From NCBI RefSeq assembly GCF_017654505.1, contig NC_054538.1, positions 53,245,786-53,309,785 of the forward strand: a stretch of 64,000 nt of DNA, written 5' to 3'. Positions 12,590 through 23,658 of this stretch are shown piece after piece (position 1 is the stretch's first letter; each line of letters opens with the position of its first letter). Origin of the DNA: Polyodon spathula. Taxonomy: Eukaryota; Chordata; Actinopteri; Acipenseriformes; Polyodontidae. Under the pieces are notes generated by a model that searched no databases, was not told where the DNA came from, and saw nothing but the letters and a program-made list of their open reading frames with translations. The position numbers and the translations under genes are program-made.

Positions 12590-13340
12590 AGCAGAGGGAG
12601 AATGGCTGCTAGTTCCACCTCCACCAGCAGAGGGAGAATGAATGCCTGCTGTCCCCATCTCTACCAGCAGAGGAAGAATACCTGCTGGTTTCGCCCTCTG
12701 CAAGTCAGGGAGAGTCACACCAGTCCCCTGCAAGTGAGGGAGAGCCGCACCAGTCCCCTGTAACAAGAAAAAACTACACACCGCTCCCACCTCCATCGCC
12801 AGGAGACTACATGCCTCTCCCCCTCTGTTGCCAGGAGACTACATGCTGCTTCCTCCTCCATCACCAGAAGGCTATACGCTGCTCCCAACTCCACCACTTA
12901 CACTGCCAGGAACAGAGCAGCAGGAGCTGCCTCTGCCTCCACCACCTCCACCGCCAGGAGCAGAACAGCAGAAGCTGCCTCTGCCACCTTCGCCAGCAGA
13001 AGGTGAATGCTTGCTGGGTTCCCGTCCACCAGTAGAGGGTGAATGATGCTGGTTCCACTTCCACTGCAATGGAAGGTCTGCTTGTCACTCCCACTTCCAC
13101 CAACAAAGGAAGAATACCTGCTGGTTCCACCTCCACCTCTGTGGGAGGACTGCCTGTCACTCCCACCTCCACCAGAAGAGGGCGAATACCTGCTGGTTCC
13201 ACCTCCGTGGGAGGACTGCTTGTCACTCCCACCTCCACCAGCAGAGGGAGAGTACCTGCTGGTTCCACCTCCACCACCGTGAGAGGACTACGTGCCTCTC
13301 CCACCTCCACCAGCAGAGGGAGCATGCCTGCTGGTTTCCC
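12590..13340 (+). repeat. In-frame proline-rich minisatellite (66/72-bp units)
   Basis: Units rich in CCACCTCCACCAGCAGAGGG recur. Successive copies near 13082, 13154, 13220 and 13292 are spaced 72, 66 and 72 bp, all multiples of three. The plus-strand frame encodes repeats such as EYLLVPPPP...DCLSLPPPP. Shorter, more diverged copies extend back to about 12590. This lies inside the LTR element and probably formed a Pro-rich gag extension; the minus-strand openings over it are mirror frames. Confidence 0.85.
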
Positions 13341-13492
13341 CACTGCCATGAGAAGGGGAGGAGCCCCTGCCACCTTCACTACCAGAAGGAGAGGAGCCCC
13401 TGCCGCCTTGGCCAGGAGCAGAGCAGCAGGAGCTGCCTCTGTCTCCATCCCCGCTAGCAGGAGAGAAGCAGGAGCTGCCTCTCCCTTCAGCA

Positions 13493-14419
13493 TTGGTGGG
13501 ACCAGGGCAGGATGCTGCCAGACCTCAGCAGCCCCTGCATAGGATGGTGAGGGGAGCACTGGGGAAAAATGCCCGGCCGCAGTGGCAGCGAAGAGGGCCA
13601 ACCCCTGCACCACAGATAGGCCTGGCTTTCCTCCCGCTGTCACCTCCCAAGGGTCCGCTGCCACCATCGCCTTCCAAGGGACTGTTGCTGTCCTGCCTCG
13701 CACCACCCAAGGATTGCTGCCTCGCACCGCCCAAGGATGCCACCTCTGCATCGCCTGGGGCTGCCTGTTGCTCAGCATCGCTTGGGGCTGCCTGTTGCTC
13801 CGCATTGCCTCGGGCTGCCTGTTGCTCTGCTTCGCCTAGGGTTGCTGAAGGTCCCGCATTGCCTGGGGTTTCCTGTCTCTTCTCTACTTCTCCTAGGGTT
13901 GCTGCCGGGGACCGGGCCGCTGAGGGCTCTACTTTGCCGGGGGCCGCTGAGGGCTCTGCTTCGCCTGGGGCCGCTGAGGGCTCTGCTTCGCCTGGGGCCG
14001 CTGAGGGCTCTGCTTCGCCTGGGGTCGCTGCCAGCTCTGCTTTGACTGGGGCTGCTGCCTGGCTTGCACCACCTGGAGCCGCTGCCTGGCTTGTGCAGTC
14101 TGGGGCCGCTGCCTGGCTTGCGCCACCTGGGGCCGCTACTAGTCCTGCAGGACCGCAGGAAGCACCATGGCTGGTGCCTCAGAAAAGGGGGCTGACAGCT
14201 ACAAAGAAGGGGTGGGTGGGTCAGGAGACCAGCTACCCCAGCTGCACTTTCGTGGCAGGAAGTACGGTGGTCGGAGCCCCACAAAGGGGAGCTGCCAGCT
14301 ATGAAGAATGGAGGGGAGGTCAGGAGACCAGCTACCCCAGCCACACTTTCGTGGCAGGAGAAACGGTGGCTGAAGCCCCAGAAGAGGGAGCTGCCAGCCA
14401 CGAAGGAGCGGGGGGGTGA
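13493..14419 (+). CDS. Ala/Pro-rich gag-like open frame with 27-bp repeats
   Basis: A 308-codon opening within the LTR element. Its centre (about 13740-14140) consists of 27-bp units encoding 9-residue repeats of three kinds: SPGAACCSA, AEGSASPGA and AAWLAPPGA. The tail (14200-14410) has a duplicated block ending in a YPSCTFVAG/YPSHTFVAG motif. No enzymatic domain or knuckle is present. The start codon is uncertain because the frame probably continues from the broken region upstream. Being part of a transposable element, it is unlikely to be a host gene; it may be translated only if the element is transcribed. Confidence 0.5.
   Translation: MVGPGQDAARPQQPLHRMVRGALGKNARPQWQRRGPTPAPQIGLAFLPLSPPKGPLPPSPSKGLLLSCLAPPKDCCLAPPKDATSASPGAACCSASLGAACCSALPRAACCSASPRVAEGPALPGVSCLFSTSPRVAAGDRAAEGSTLPGAAEGSASPGAAEGSASPGAAEGSASPGVAASSALTGAAAWLAPPGAAAWLVQSGAAAWLAPPGAATSPAGPQEAPWLVPQKRGLTATKKGWVGQETSYPSCTFVAGSTVVGAPQRGAASYEEWRGGQETSYPSHTFVAGETVAEAPEEGAASHEGAGG
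13740..14140 (+). repeat. 27-bp minisatellite
   Basis: About 13-15 tandem units of 27 bp in three variant classes, all preserving the reading frame. Confidence 0.85.
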
Positions 14420-14514
14420 AGGTCCTCCCACCATGGCCGCCCCCATCGACACCTTGCTCTCCCTCTTCCGGGACTTTAAGACTGAAGGGGGAGGTGTGGG
14501 CCATGTGTGCATTG

Positions 14515-14534
14515 CACAAGGGGGGGGGGGGGTA
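14515..14534 (+). promoter_or_regulatory. Polypurine tract
   Basis: A G run of about 12 bases immediately upstream of the 3' LTR, in the position of the plus-strand primer. Confidence 0.75.
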
Positions 14535-14983
14535 TGTAACAGGGTGAGCAGCCTTGTTCAGGTTTATTTTTAGAACGGGGTCTCCCCCTCCGCCGCTGTG
14601 TTATTTTGTATTTGTTTATTGTATTGTGTTTTTATTTTGTTCTGGCAGAGACAAGATTGGCAGCCTGTCCTCTGCCAGTTGCTAATTTAAAACATTGTGC
14701 AGAAGGTGGGCATCTCCCTAATTAAGTGATTAATTTTTTGCTAATCGGGAGATGGTCACCTGTATAAAAAGACTGCAACACTCTATGTTCGGGGTGGATG
14801 TTCGGAGGAGTGAACGAGAGCGGGAGAGGAGCTTAAAAAAAGAAATGAAAACGAAACCGAAACTTAAAGGAAGTTTATGGCTGTGAAGGCTGTGTGAAGT
14901 GTGAAGGCTACTGCCCAGCCGTACCTGCCTGTTTTTGTTCCGCCTTCTGGCCTCACTTCACCGCAGTGCCATTTCCTGCCACA
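14535..14983 (+). mobile_element. 3' LTR of the non-autonomous element
   Basis: 449 bp. It begins TGTAACAGGG and ends CCTGCCACA. A TATA-like box (tataaaaag) lies at about 14763. It lacks an AT-rich block present in the 5' copy. Substitutions relative to the 5' LTR are many, so insertion is not recent. Confidence 0.88.
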
Positions 14984-14988
14984 AGCAC

Positions 14989-17186
14989 TTTGAAAGGAAA
15001 ACAGCACAGAAACAAATGCAGGTAAGAGCATGTATGTATCTTTCAGATTTAAGGGTTTTTCACACTACAGCATTTATTCATATTTTATCCAGAAAAATTG
15101 AACCGTTTATAGATGAGCATTTTTATACAGTTAACTTCAACTCATATTTTCTTGTAGCAATTCAAACAAATTGACTCATTACTTCTAATAAAATTAAATA
15201 ACTGATTGAATTCAATTAAAAATTCTAAATAAAAAATAGCTTTATATTTTCATTTCATTTTGATAAATACCTGATACAAATCCTAAAAACTCTTGGACCA
15301 GTGTATGTGTATTATGGCAGTACCTGTTAGAGGACGTATCTGTGCACTCTGGTTGGTGGAGACAGGGGAGAACGTGGACAGAATGGAATAAGTCAGAAAG
15401 GTGGAAAATGCACCTGCATTTATCCTCCTGCACTGCGACCCACTAGAAATGAAAACCTGTACTAAAACCTGTAGCTTAAGAACCCATGATTAAAATCACC
15501 ATCAGCACAAGTTTATAAAAGCCACTTTATTTTCTTTATTATTTGTGAATCTAACTGGAAAATGTAATTTACTTAATGTGTTGGGAATCAAAGACCTTCT
15601 CTGTGGAAGTCCAGAGTTGCATTTGTAAATTAAAGCCCTACATATATACATAAACACACTCAAGAATGCACGTATTTGAATCCACACAGTGGAGGTATAT
15701 ATGTTTTTGATATTATAACACCTACTTGTTGTTTTTATTCAAATCAATATATCGTATTTCTTCTAATTAACGCTGCCCTCGAATTAACTCTCACTCAGAT
15801 ATTAACATTTTAATAGACACCGCCCTCAAATAAACACCACTCTCAATAAAGAAATGTAAAGGTTTTTTTTATCTACCCCTGTTCAAAAAATAAACTCGTA
15901 ACTCTTGTTATGTGTATGTGACACCCCGAAGAGACTGCAGCCTCAATCCACTGTGTAATACAAACTAATGCACACAGTCCTTAGTAAGCTCATTATATTT
16001 TATGGTACAACCCCGACAGACAACCCAAGATGAACTACTAACAGCACAGTAGTCCTTAATGTCCCCCTTTTTTCCCCAGCAGAATTCAGTGCCAACACAG
16101 CAGGGAATAAAACAAGGGCTGTCCGTTTACCTCTTCCTCAGCTTGGATGGTAAAAACTTAAACTCAGAGGAACTTAGAGCTTTACCGTCACTCTAAGCGC
16201 TATCCAAAAGCTGGCGGAAGTTATCTACTTATAGGGGGTTTAGTTGTTTGTTTTTTTTAATTCAATTGGAATTTACTCAGTCCTGTACAATTGTATTAAA
16301 AAAAAAAAAAAACCTGCTTACTATCTATGAGAAGATTTAGTTTTGGTTTCTCTTACAGATAAATTACAAACAAGCAGGTAAATTACAGTGAGTAAATTAC
16401 ATCCCCCAGCAGTTGCTGTCGACATTCTCTGTCTCTTTTGCATGTGAAGACTTGCCCATACATTGAGACTGCACATTGTGCATCCACTGAATTGGTTGGA
16501 AGTGTAAGACAAAGCTTTGCCAAGCTATACAGATTGGAAATGAATTAGAAACAGTCCCAAAACTCGGTTACCCAAGGGCATCTGGCATGCTTTAATAAAG
16601 GCCATATATACAGCATGTTCGTTGTCATGGTGTTTGTTCCATCCAGAAATTGATTTTATTAGTACCGAGTCAAAAGAAAGAAAACATGCCTATTCAAGTC
16701 TAAAATTCTAACTGGGTTGTGGCAGTGGGTTGTTTTAAGCGAGGTGGCTGTGCTAGATCACACCTGTAGTACTGATGTAACTTGGCTACAACCGAGAGCA
16801 ATACTTGTCTGTGCTGAGTTTCAAGTTTGTTTTCTGAAAGCTGTTGTTTGTTTTACATTCTGTTTAGCAGCTTCTGTAGTAGCCTTTCTTTAATGTGTGA
16901 TTCTGAAGCCTAATAGTGATTGATCGTACTTTCTCCAAAGTCACATTACAAGATGTGCAAAATAATGTACCTCCATCTACATCCCATCCCATTCTTTGGG
17001 AAATTTCTTGACACAGTCCAACATATACTTTGCTTTTTTTGCTTTGTCGTCATTTTTTTTTTACATTCAATGCTGAAAACAAACTTTCGCAACCTAAACG
17101 GACTCAATGCATAATTAGCACTGGGATTATTTGTTAACGAACTGCCCCTCTCTTCCTACGAAAAGGGAGAGACGAGGAATAGAAAC
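14989..17186. other. Unassigned
   Basis: About 2.2 kb with no supported gene. A segment near 15760-15850 has repeated CGCCCTC...AATTAAC/AAATAAAC motifs and could be a degraded repeat. Open frames are under 65 codons. Confidence 0.4.
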
Positions 17187-17700
17187 GTGCACTGTAAATC
17201 TCCCTCCCGACCAGAAAGGGCACTGTGTAGGGGGGATAGTACGCTTTCCCATAGATGGGTGGACTCAATGGTAGGTGGTAACCGGAAGTTGGCCATTTTG
17301 GGGCAAGTGAGTAACTGCGAAATTGCTGAATAACTCCATTGTAGTGCAAAACAGACAGCGATTGGATAAACCGTGGCGCCGGGCTAATCACGGGGAGAAG
17401 TTTGGCAGTACAAAAAGAACGCAGTTACGTGAGTACAACCCCTTACCCTCTGTCAGAGCATGCGCATGTTTGTTTGGTTATTGTTTCTGTTTGTCTTGTT
17501 TCAGAGGAGGATTGAGGAGTTTGGGAGCTGTAGCCACTGAGCCTGTACTTACCCCAGATCACTACCCACTGCACAGCACAGCACGGATGCCAGAGCATCA
17601 CATTCTCCTGGGAGTTGAGGGGCAGTTTTCATGTACAGTGGATTGTGGATTAAGTAGTGTGCTTTTTTTTTTATTTTATTGGGACTGTTACCCGCCATAT
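17187..17700 (+). repeat. Dispersed repeat B, copy 1 (LTR-like start)
   Basis: It begins TGTAAATCTCCCTCCCGACC. Its first ~60 bp resemble the start of the sequence at about 27989. Both copies continue into GC-moderate sequence with GTTTGTTTG-rich stretches. The TG start and size suggest an LTR, but I could not fix the 3' end or a target duplication. The open frame at 17323-17724 has no recognisable domain. Confidence 0.45.
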
Positions 17701-18734
17701 TGGCTTCCCCTATACCATTGCTGATATAGAGGCCACTTGCTTTATTTTGTGTGCAACTTTAACTTTATGGACATTCTTTTGGGAGATAATACTGTGTGGA
17801 TATTTACTTATTCACAGAGCACTTGTCACCCTGCCACACAATGCAACACTGACTTTGTCCCACCTCCTGCTGTACAGTATAAGTCACAGAAAAAAATGGA
17901 GACACACTGGTAAGCTGATTAAAACATATTTTGTCATGTGAACAGTAAACAAGAAAGTTAACAGCTTTGGAGTATTTTTTTGTAAATGTTATTTATATAA
18001 CATATATATAAATATATATATATAGAAATATATATATATATATATATTTTATTATTTTTTTTTTGCCTAAGCGCAATGTACACAGGATGGCAAAGGAATA
18101 AAAAAAAAAAGGTACAGAATTAAGATACACAGTTCGCATTGCTTGCGGTGTGTAGTAGTTAATTTAAATTAGGTTTCTTAATTTTTTTTTCTCTGTCCTA
18201 GTCCGGTATGCATTGGTCATAAAGAGGTGAAATCGCGAATTAGTTAGACCCCTAACAATAACCCATTCACAGACACTTGCAGGCCTATAACTATTATGTA
18301 CTGCTTTATTGTTAATATACAAGTTAAAGCAATTCATCTATATTTGTTTCTGTGGCAGGCAGAAGTGTGTGGGGAATATTGGGTTGGCAGGGACGGGGTT
18401 AAATCCTTTCATGTCGGAAAGCACATGGGAATGTGACCCTATGCCACCTACAAGGAATGACTATAAATTGTGCATGTATCCAACAACTTTCTATTTTAAT
18501 GGTTGTAGTTTAATAACCATAAATCAAGAACTAAAACCCAATATATCAACAGAAAGGTATTGAGAAGACCTTTCCAATGATGTCATCTGTTTTGTTGTAG
18601 GTTATTTTACAGGTTTTATCTTATAAGCAACACCTCCAAAAAATATTGAAATATGACATATTAATAATAATATTTCACAAATATGCACATTTTCATATTT
18701 TTCCAAATGATTTAGAAAAGAAATTAGAGTATAT
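17701..18734. other. Unassigned
   Basis: Contains an interrupted (TA)n run at about 18001-18047 and a poly-T run. No gene-like frame was supported. Confidence 0.4.
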
Positions 18735-19373
18735 GGGAGTGTCACAAAGACGGCTGTAGTGGGTGACGTCAGACCGGAAACAGGAACCAACACAGAACGT
18801 AGGTTTTGCAATGGTGAAGGCGCTGATGTGCAGTTTAATAATCAAACAGACAGAAAATAAAAAGGTTAAACAAAAAACAGCACACGGCACTTGAGGCCAA
18901 AATAAACAGACAATTAACACTAAATGAAACTGACACTAACAAACAGCGGATGAACAGACAAACACGGTGAGTGAAATCAATTATTTACTTTTACTTCTCT
19001 TTTTGTTTTCTCCGTCTCCCCACCCATTCTCCACTCACCAAACACACAACCCCGAGTATGTGAAAACATGCTGCTTTTATGAAGCTGTACCGAGACTCGA
19101 TTGCTAATCAGTCATTCAATTGGAGTCTCGGTACAACTGCACGTGAATTAATAAAGTGCAATTCCCCGTGCTGACACATTATTACATTTTACCTGCATGT
19201 GAAGTGCTGTGCAATCCTAGTGCCTAAATACAAATATACATTTTAAATCACTAGTGTTCATAACCCATATTATATCCTGTGTACCATCTACAATACACCA
19301 ATATTAACATACTACACGCAACATACTCTACACAAATCAATAGCCCAGGGGCAGGGCACTTTGCCACATGGAG
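18735..19373 (-). mobile_element. Solo LTR, family A
   Basis: The LTR occupies 18740-19368 (629 bp). In its own direction it starts TGTGGCAAAGTGCCCTGCCC and ends ...TTTGTGACA. Flanking 5-mers gggag (18735-18739) and tggag (19369-19373) match at 4 of 5. It shares the GTCACCCACTACAGCC terminal block with the copies at 61930 and 63056. The 42938-43195 fragment matches its middle. Confidence 0.82.
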
Positions 19374-19829
19374 ATGTGAAATTTTATGAGGAGTTCAAAT
19401 ATTTAATCAGAATTGAAATCGCTTATACAATTGCAGAGCTACATAATGTTTTGTAATGGTGGATGTAGAACTGAAAGTGAAACTGAAGAAGCCTAGAAAT
19501 ATAATGTAATCCCGTTTGTGATTAAAGTTAATTATTTACGTGTAGAGGTCTCAATATGTATGCTACACAAGATGTTGAGTATGTTTATTATTATTTTATT
19601 TATTTCTTTATTTTTAAAGAAGAAACTTGCAAATATTGTATAAGTTTAAAAAATACCAATAATAAATAGCTAAATAATAATAAAAGTAATAACTACAGCA
19701 AAATATTTTTCCATCGTTTACGCACACAAAAACGAAGTACATAATAACAATAAACAAAATAATGATAAAACAACACTGACATGGCAAATATACTAAGTTA
19801 GCTAGCTAGAGATCAGACAGAAATTTAAA
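19374..19829. other. Unassigned
   Basis: AT-rich, with no feature that I can support. Confidence 0.4.
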
Positions 19830-20170
19830 ATGAAAAGAAAGGCCCACTATCAGGATGAGGTAGAATCGGCTGATGAATGGCTCCGTGAAGTCTCTCCCAG
19901 CTCTGGCCGGCGTGCCAAAAAAGTGGAAGAGTGGACTGTCCCGTTGGTGAGCAAGGGAGGTGCTGCCTACCCGAGTGCCATAGAGGGAGGAGCTGCCTGC
20001 CCAAGAGCCAGAGGAGGTCAGCTGGGACAGCTACCTCAGCACTCTGGAGGCCTCAAGCTGGTGCCTGATCTGTGAGGAGTGGGGTCACCCTCAATGGAGG
20101 AGGAGGAGGAGCAGCTGCCGGCCCAAGTGCCGCAGAAAGGTCGGGGTAGTCGTTCCCAAAGGCAAGCAGA
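19830..20170 (+). pseudogene. gag-like zinc-knuckle fragment
   Basis: The frame from ATG at 19830 shows a charged N-terminus (KRKAHYQDEVESADEWLREV) and then Gly/Ala-rich sequence. After a frameshift near 20045, the reading WCLICEEWGHPQW resembles the second knuckle of the element at 11317 (CYLCGEWGHF) and also lacks the last Cys. It is a detached remnant of the same or a related LTR-element gag. No LTR was found beside it. Confidence 0.5.
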
Positions 20171-20828
20171 GAAGTGATCTCTAACGACTAAGACTGCCAG
20201 CATGGTCACTACTGAAGAGCACTGCTACACTATATTGCCGCTGCTAACATTTCCACTGCTGTAATGATAGCATTTTCAAGCTTTCTTAAGCATGTGAAAA
20301 CTTTCTTAAAAAAGCTTTCTGATCACCTGCTGTCGATTGAAAAATTGTTCATTGAGCTTGCATAACTTACATTAATTTACTTTTCAGCCTGGCAATTTAA
20401 TTCAGGTCATACTGTCTTTGAAGTTAATAATGCAGGAAGTCAGTTGACTATGTTGTTCAAGAATGAAGTGCACGTCTAAGTAATGGAAATGTATAATTTC
20501 TCAGAATTTCTCGAAAACAAAGAATTTTAGGAAAACTCTTTTGTAACAAAAGTTTTGCTTTTGTGCATAAGGGGAAAAAAGTTACAAGAAATAGAAGTCT
20601 ACAATTATTTATTTCACCAATTTCTTTTTTGCAAAACTGCTTTTTCAGAAGTATTCATACCCTTTGATGCTATGATAATATTGTCTACAAGGTGTTAGAA
20701 ATGTTAATATGATAATGCAGAACCTAATTCTAGAAAAGTCTGGAAAATGCTGGATTGTAGGTGAAGATTCTTAGGGAGTATAGAAGGGTTAGGCATAGGA
20801 CAATTGTTGTCATTACCAATAAGTCATT

Positions 20829-20863
20829 ATGGGAAAAAGTAAAGACCTATCTGAAGACCTTAG
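20829..20863 (+). pseudogene. Tc1-like transposase, 5' piece
   Basis: ATG at 20829 opens MGKSKDLSEDLR, the usual N-terminus of fish Tc1-family transposases. The frame is interrupted at 20864 by the Tx1-clade LINE and resumes at 25164. The last ten bases before the break (AAGACCTTAG) are duplicated on the other side. Tc1 non-coding sequence probably extends leftwards (AGTATTCATACCC at about 20651), but I could not find the left terminus. Confidence 0.75.
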
Positions 20864-20865
20864 AG

Positions 20866-20889
20866 ATCGCTTCTCGGCCTCTTAGGTCT
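20866..20889 (+). other. U2 snRNA 5'-end sequence fused to the LINE
   Basis: ATCGCTTCTCGGCCT (20866-20880) is identical to the first 15 nt of vertebrate U2 snRNA. The next few bases can be aligned to U2 only with gaps. It lies two bases inside the LINE target duplication, so it belongs to the inserted DNA and not to the Tc1 host. The U2 body and its 3' end are absent. Confidence 0.72.
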
Positions 20890-21087
20890 AATTAGTACAT
20901 GTGGCATGACCTCAGTGCTGGTTGACAGGAGAAAGGGAAGGGGTTAGTAAGGCATCATTGAAAGGAAGCAACCCATTTGCCCCAGCAACGTGATTACGGA
21001 ATACAATATGCTTGACGGTGCTACAGAAGGAGGAATGAAGAACAAAGGATTTGAAGTTTATCATGAAGGATATACTGGAAGGAACAT

Positions 21088-22023
21088 TTGGGATTCAAGC
21101 ACATTTTCTGCCTTCAGGATTTTCCAAACCGAGGAGTATATGACATTACTTTGTTTTCGGAGTCCTATTGCTATGACATCTGTGAAGACTACAAAAGAAA
21201 ACAAGATCAACCTGAACTCATTGGGATTTTAATTGAACCATCGTTCACTCGAGAGGTAACGAGCCAAATGGTTCGTATGTATAACCCTTTTGTTTCATCT
21301 TGGGATGTTGAACTTTTTTTTAATTCAGTATTGCAGCATTGTAAGGGGTGAACAAAAAGTCCTAAATTTGAAGTACGGAATGGAAAGAGACAATATCTAG
21401 TTAAACTGTTGCCTGATCTTGCTGGAATTGGAGGGGTAAAACACCCTCCCAGGACCTTTTCCATTGGACCCAACAAGGGATATTTGGTTTATCCTGGGCA
21501 GCCTCAGTACTGTAGGAAGTGCCAAATCTGTCCATGTAAAAGAGGAATGTATCAAATTTCGTGCCAGAATGGTGGCCAAACTGTCTAAAGACTGTACTGA
21601 GAAGAAATGTACCTTGTGTGGTGAAGGAGGGCATATGTTTTGTAATTGTCCTCAGCGGGCGTACTTATATGCTGGAACAGCAGAGAAGCTGGAAGAAGTA
21701 CCTATGGCATAGGGGAGGAGGCGGAGTGTTCCACCAGACCACTAGAGACAGATGAGATAACAATACTGCCGAATACTGAGGTGAGGGAGGTGGTGCAGCC
21801 TATGCCGGGAAAAGGTGAAGATGAAGAAGAAGAGGAAGAGATGGAAGAGAGCTCAGAGAGCTGTGGACTGGCTATGCAGAGGGAGGAAAAAGTAAATGCA
21901 GAGGGTTTTCAAAAACAACGAAAGAATAAAAAGAGGAAACAATGGGAAGAGGCAAGGCCAGAAGGGAGTAATGATGCAAAGCAAAAAGAAAGGAGAACAA
22001 CAGACCACCAAGCATACAGCTAG
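21088..22023 (+). pseudogene. LINE ORF1 (nucleic-acid-binding protein) remnant
   Basis: Frames at 21088-21351, 21464-21712 and 21646-22023 together make up an ORF1. It contains a CCHC knuckle (CTLCGEGGHMFCNC, about 21610-21650) and an acidic/basic tail (EDEEEEEEMEESSES, then KKRKQWEE). Family members coat LINE RNA; here at least two frameshifts and an internal stop near 21349 break it. Confidence 0.65.
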
Positions 22024-22309
22024 AAAAAGAAAATATAAGCAAAAGTGTGGAGGAGAGGGATGGTGATGCTGTGAAGGGAAGTGGGGATGACAATCTCGGT
22101 GGTATGGGAGAGGGAGGAGTGGGGCAGCTGTTGGGAGAATCCAGTGGAGAGCTGGAGTATATTCCAGATACCTGTTCAACTTCTGGTGCTTCAGGAAGTG
22201 AGACAGAAGCAAGCTTACTGGCCAAACAGGCTGTTCAGGTGCTGGAAAGAATGACTGAGTTGGTGTTTGATGACTTAGGAAGATTATAAAAACATTCACT
22301 TTTTTTAAT

Positions 22310-22760
22310 GGAATTGAAAGTCCTTTCTGTAAATGTGCTGGCTGGGGCTAAGAGACACTACCAAATGAGCGTCTTTGTTTTTTTTCATTGATATCTATAG
22401 ACTTTCATGTTTCTTTTTATCAAGAATGTCATCTAAAAGACTCTCAAGATATAAAGATCTTTGCAAAGGACTGGAAATTATGACCTTCTAAATGGGGTTG
22501 GGTAATGTATATTCTGATGGTGTGGGGATTGTGTTTAAAGATGATCAATTTGAGGTGGAGGGGTATTGTTCTGTGGTGCCAGGGAGGTTGTTATATGTAG
22601 ATGCAAAGTGGGGTGGTGAAAAATGTAGATTTATTAATGTGTATGCACCTACAGGTAAAGGGTTACGTCTGGAGTTTGGAAAAGTTACTGTCAATTTGGA
22701 TGCATTTAATGTAACAGATGGTAGAGTAAAAGATTTTTCAGCTAAGTTTTTAAAAAACAC
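22310..22760 (+). pseudogene. LINE apurinic-type endonuclease remnant
   Basis: In shifted frames the reading gives LKVLSVNVLAG, then YQECHL, then GVGIVFKDD...VVPGRLLYVDAK...FINVYAPTG. These are the landmarks of the APE-like endonuclease that nicks target DNA in Tx1/L1-type LINEs. The FINVYAPTG block (about 22630-22655) is the clearest. The later SDHDTI-like segment is near 22900-22920. The domain is split by frameshifts. Confidence 0.65.
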
Positions 22761-23459
22761 TTGATTTTTCTCTAACATGTATATAGTATATAGGAAATTA
22801 AAGAGAAAGGAGACAGGATATATTGGAGGAACTCAAGACTATTTTTTTTTGTATCCTCAGATGTGACAGATTGTAAATTTAATATCATATCTAATTGGTT
22901 TTCAGATCATGATACTATTAGTATGTCTAGCAATTTGAACATACCCAAGCTGGAATGTGGGTTCTGCAAATTAGATGCCAGTTTTTAATATTCTAGAGAA
23001 GTTGGCAAAAACTAAAATGTTTGGAACAAAGGTGGAATGGTGGGAAGAGTTTAAGAAAAAAAGTCTTGTTTTAACAAGGATTTAGTAAAAAGAACCTGAG
23101 GAAAAATTATTTTTAATTGTGGAATTGGCAAAAACAATTGGAGGGTTTACACTCCAAAGTTAATGAGGGGCTGGAAATAAATTGGGAGAATTATAAAAGT
23201 ATTAAAAACAACATTAGAAATTATTTAGAGAGAAAGAATTAGCTTTTTTATCAAAAATTGAAAAGAAAGAAAATGATGAGAAATGTACCTTTTTTTTCAA
23301 ATTGTGAAACAGGAACAGAAAGGTATAATTACAGAACTTCAAACAGATAAGGGCATTGTTGACATATGCACACAAATGGTATAGTGAGTTATTTTCAGAA
23401 ACTTACTGTAAGTAGACCAGGGGAAAATGGGATTTTTTTTTTATAATATTAGTATTGAG

Positions 23460-23658
23460 GACTCAACTGGATAATGAGCTCACTATGAATGAGGTAGAAA
23501 GTGCACTGAAATCTATGGCAGATAACAAAACTCCAAGGTGTGACGGTTTCCTGAAATAATTTTATATTCCTTCAAAAGTGGAAGGAAAGCCATAGCACTC
23601 TGAGATAGCTGGCAAATGTTTTAAGATGCATTCTACATGCCTTTAAAAAGATATGTTA
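23460..23658 (+). pseudogene. LINE reverse transcriptase N-terminal remnant
   Basis: The reading NELTMNEVESALKSMADNKTP followed by DGF (about 23475-23560) matches the start of LINE RT domains. It is cut by the piggyBac element at 23659. Sequence on the other side (from 24477) does not restore the palm, so much of RT was deleted in addition. Confidence 0.6.

Larger units (their letters stand above)
11312..14988 (+). mobile_element. Non-autonomous LTR retrotransposon with gag remnant and no pol
   Basis: The element is flanked by the identical 5-bp duplication AGCAC (11312-11316 and 14984-14988). The 5' LTR is 11317-11880 and the 3' LTR 14535-14983. A tRNA-Leu-type primer site follows the 5' LTR and a G-rich polypurine tract precedes the 3' LTR. 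The roughly 2.65-kb interior holds gag-like zinc-knuckle pieces and long in-frame Pro/Ala minisatellites. I see no protease, RT, RNase H or integrase. LTR start (TGTAACAGGG), LTR end (CACA), the CG spacer and the primer site match the layout of the Gmr1-like element at 31057. It is therefore plausibly a passenger mobilised by a related gypsy element; that relationship is inferred. Confidence 0.85.

Noticed and set aside
11778..13805. Long minus-strand open frames (200, 186 and 314 codons) over the LTR element interior
   Set aside because: They mirror the Pro/Ala-rich plus-strand minisatellites and run against the direction of the element's LTRs.
12590..14140. Regularly spaced repeats considered as a CRISPR array
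   Set aside because: No constant repeat with unique spacers; contiguous in-frame minisatellites within a eukaryotic retroelement.
17323..17724. 133-codon open frame as a gene
   Set aside because: No recognisable domain, and it begins within dispersed repeat B.
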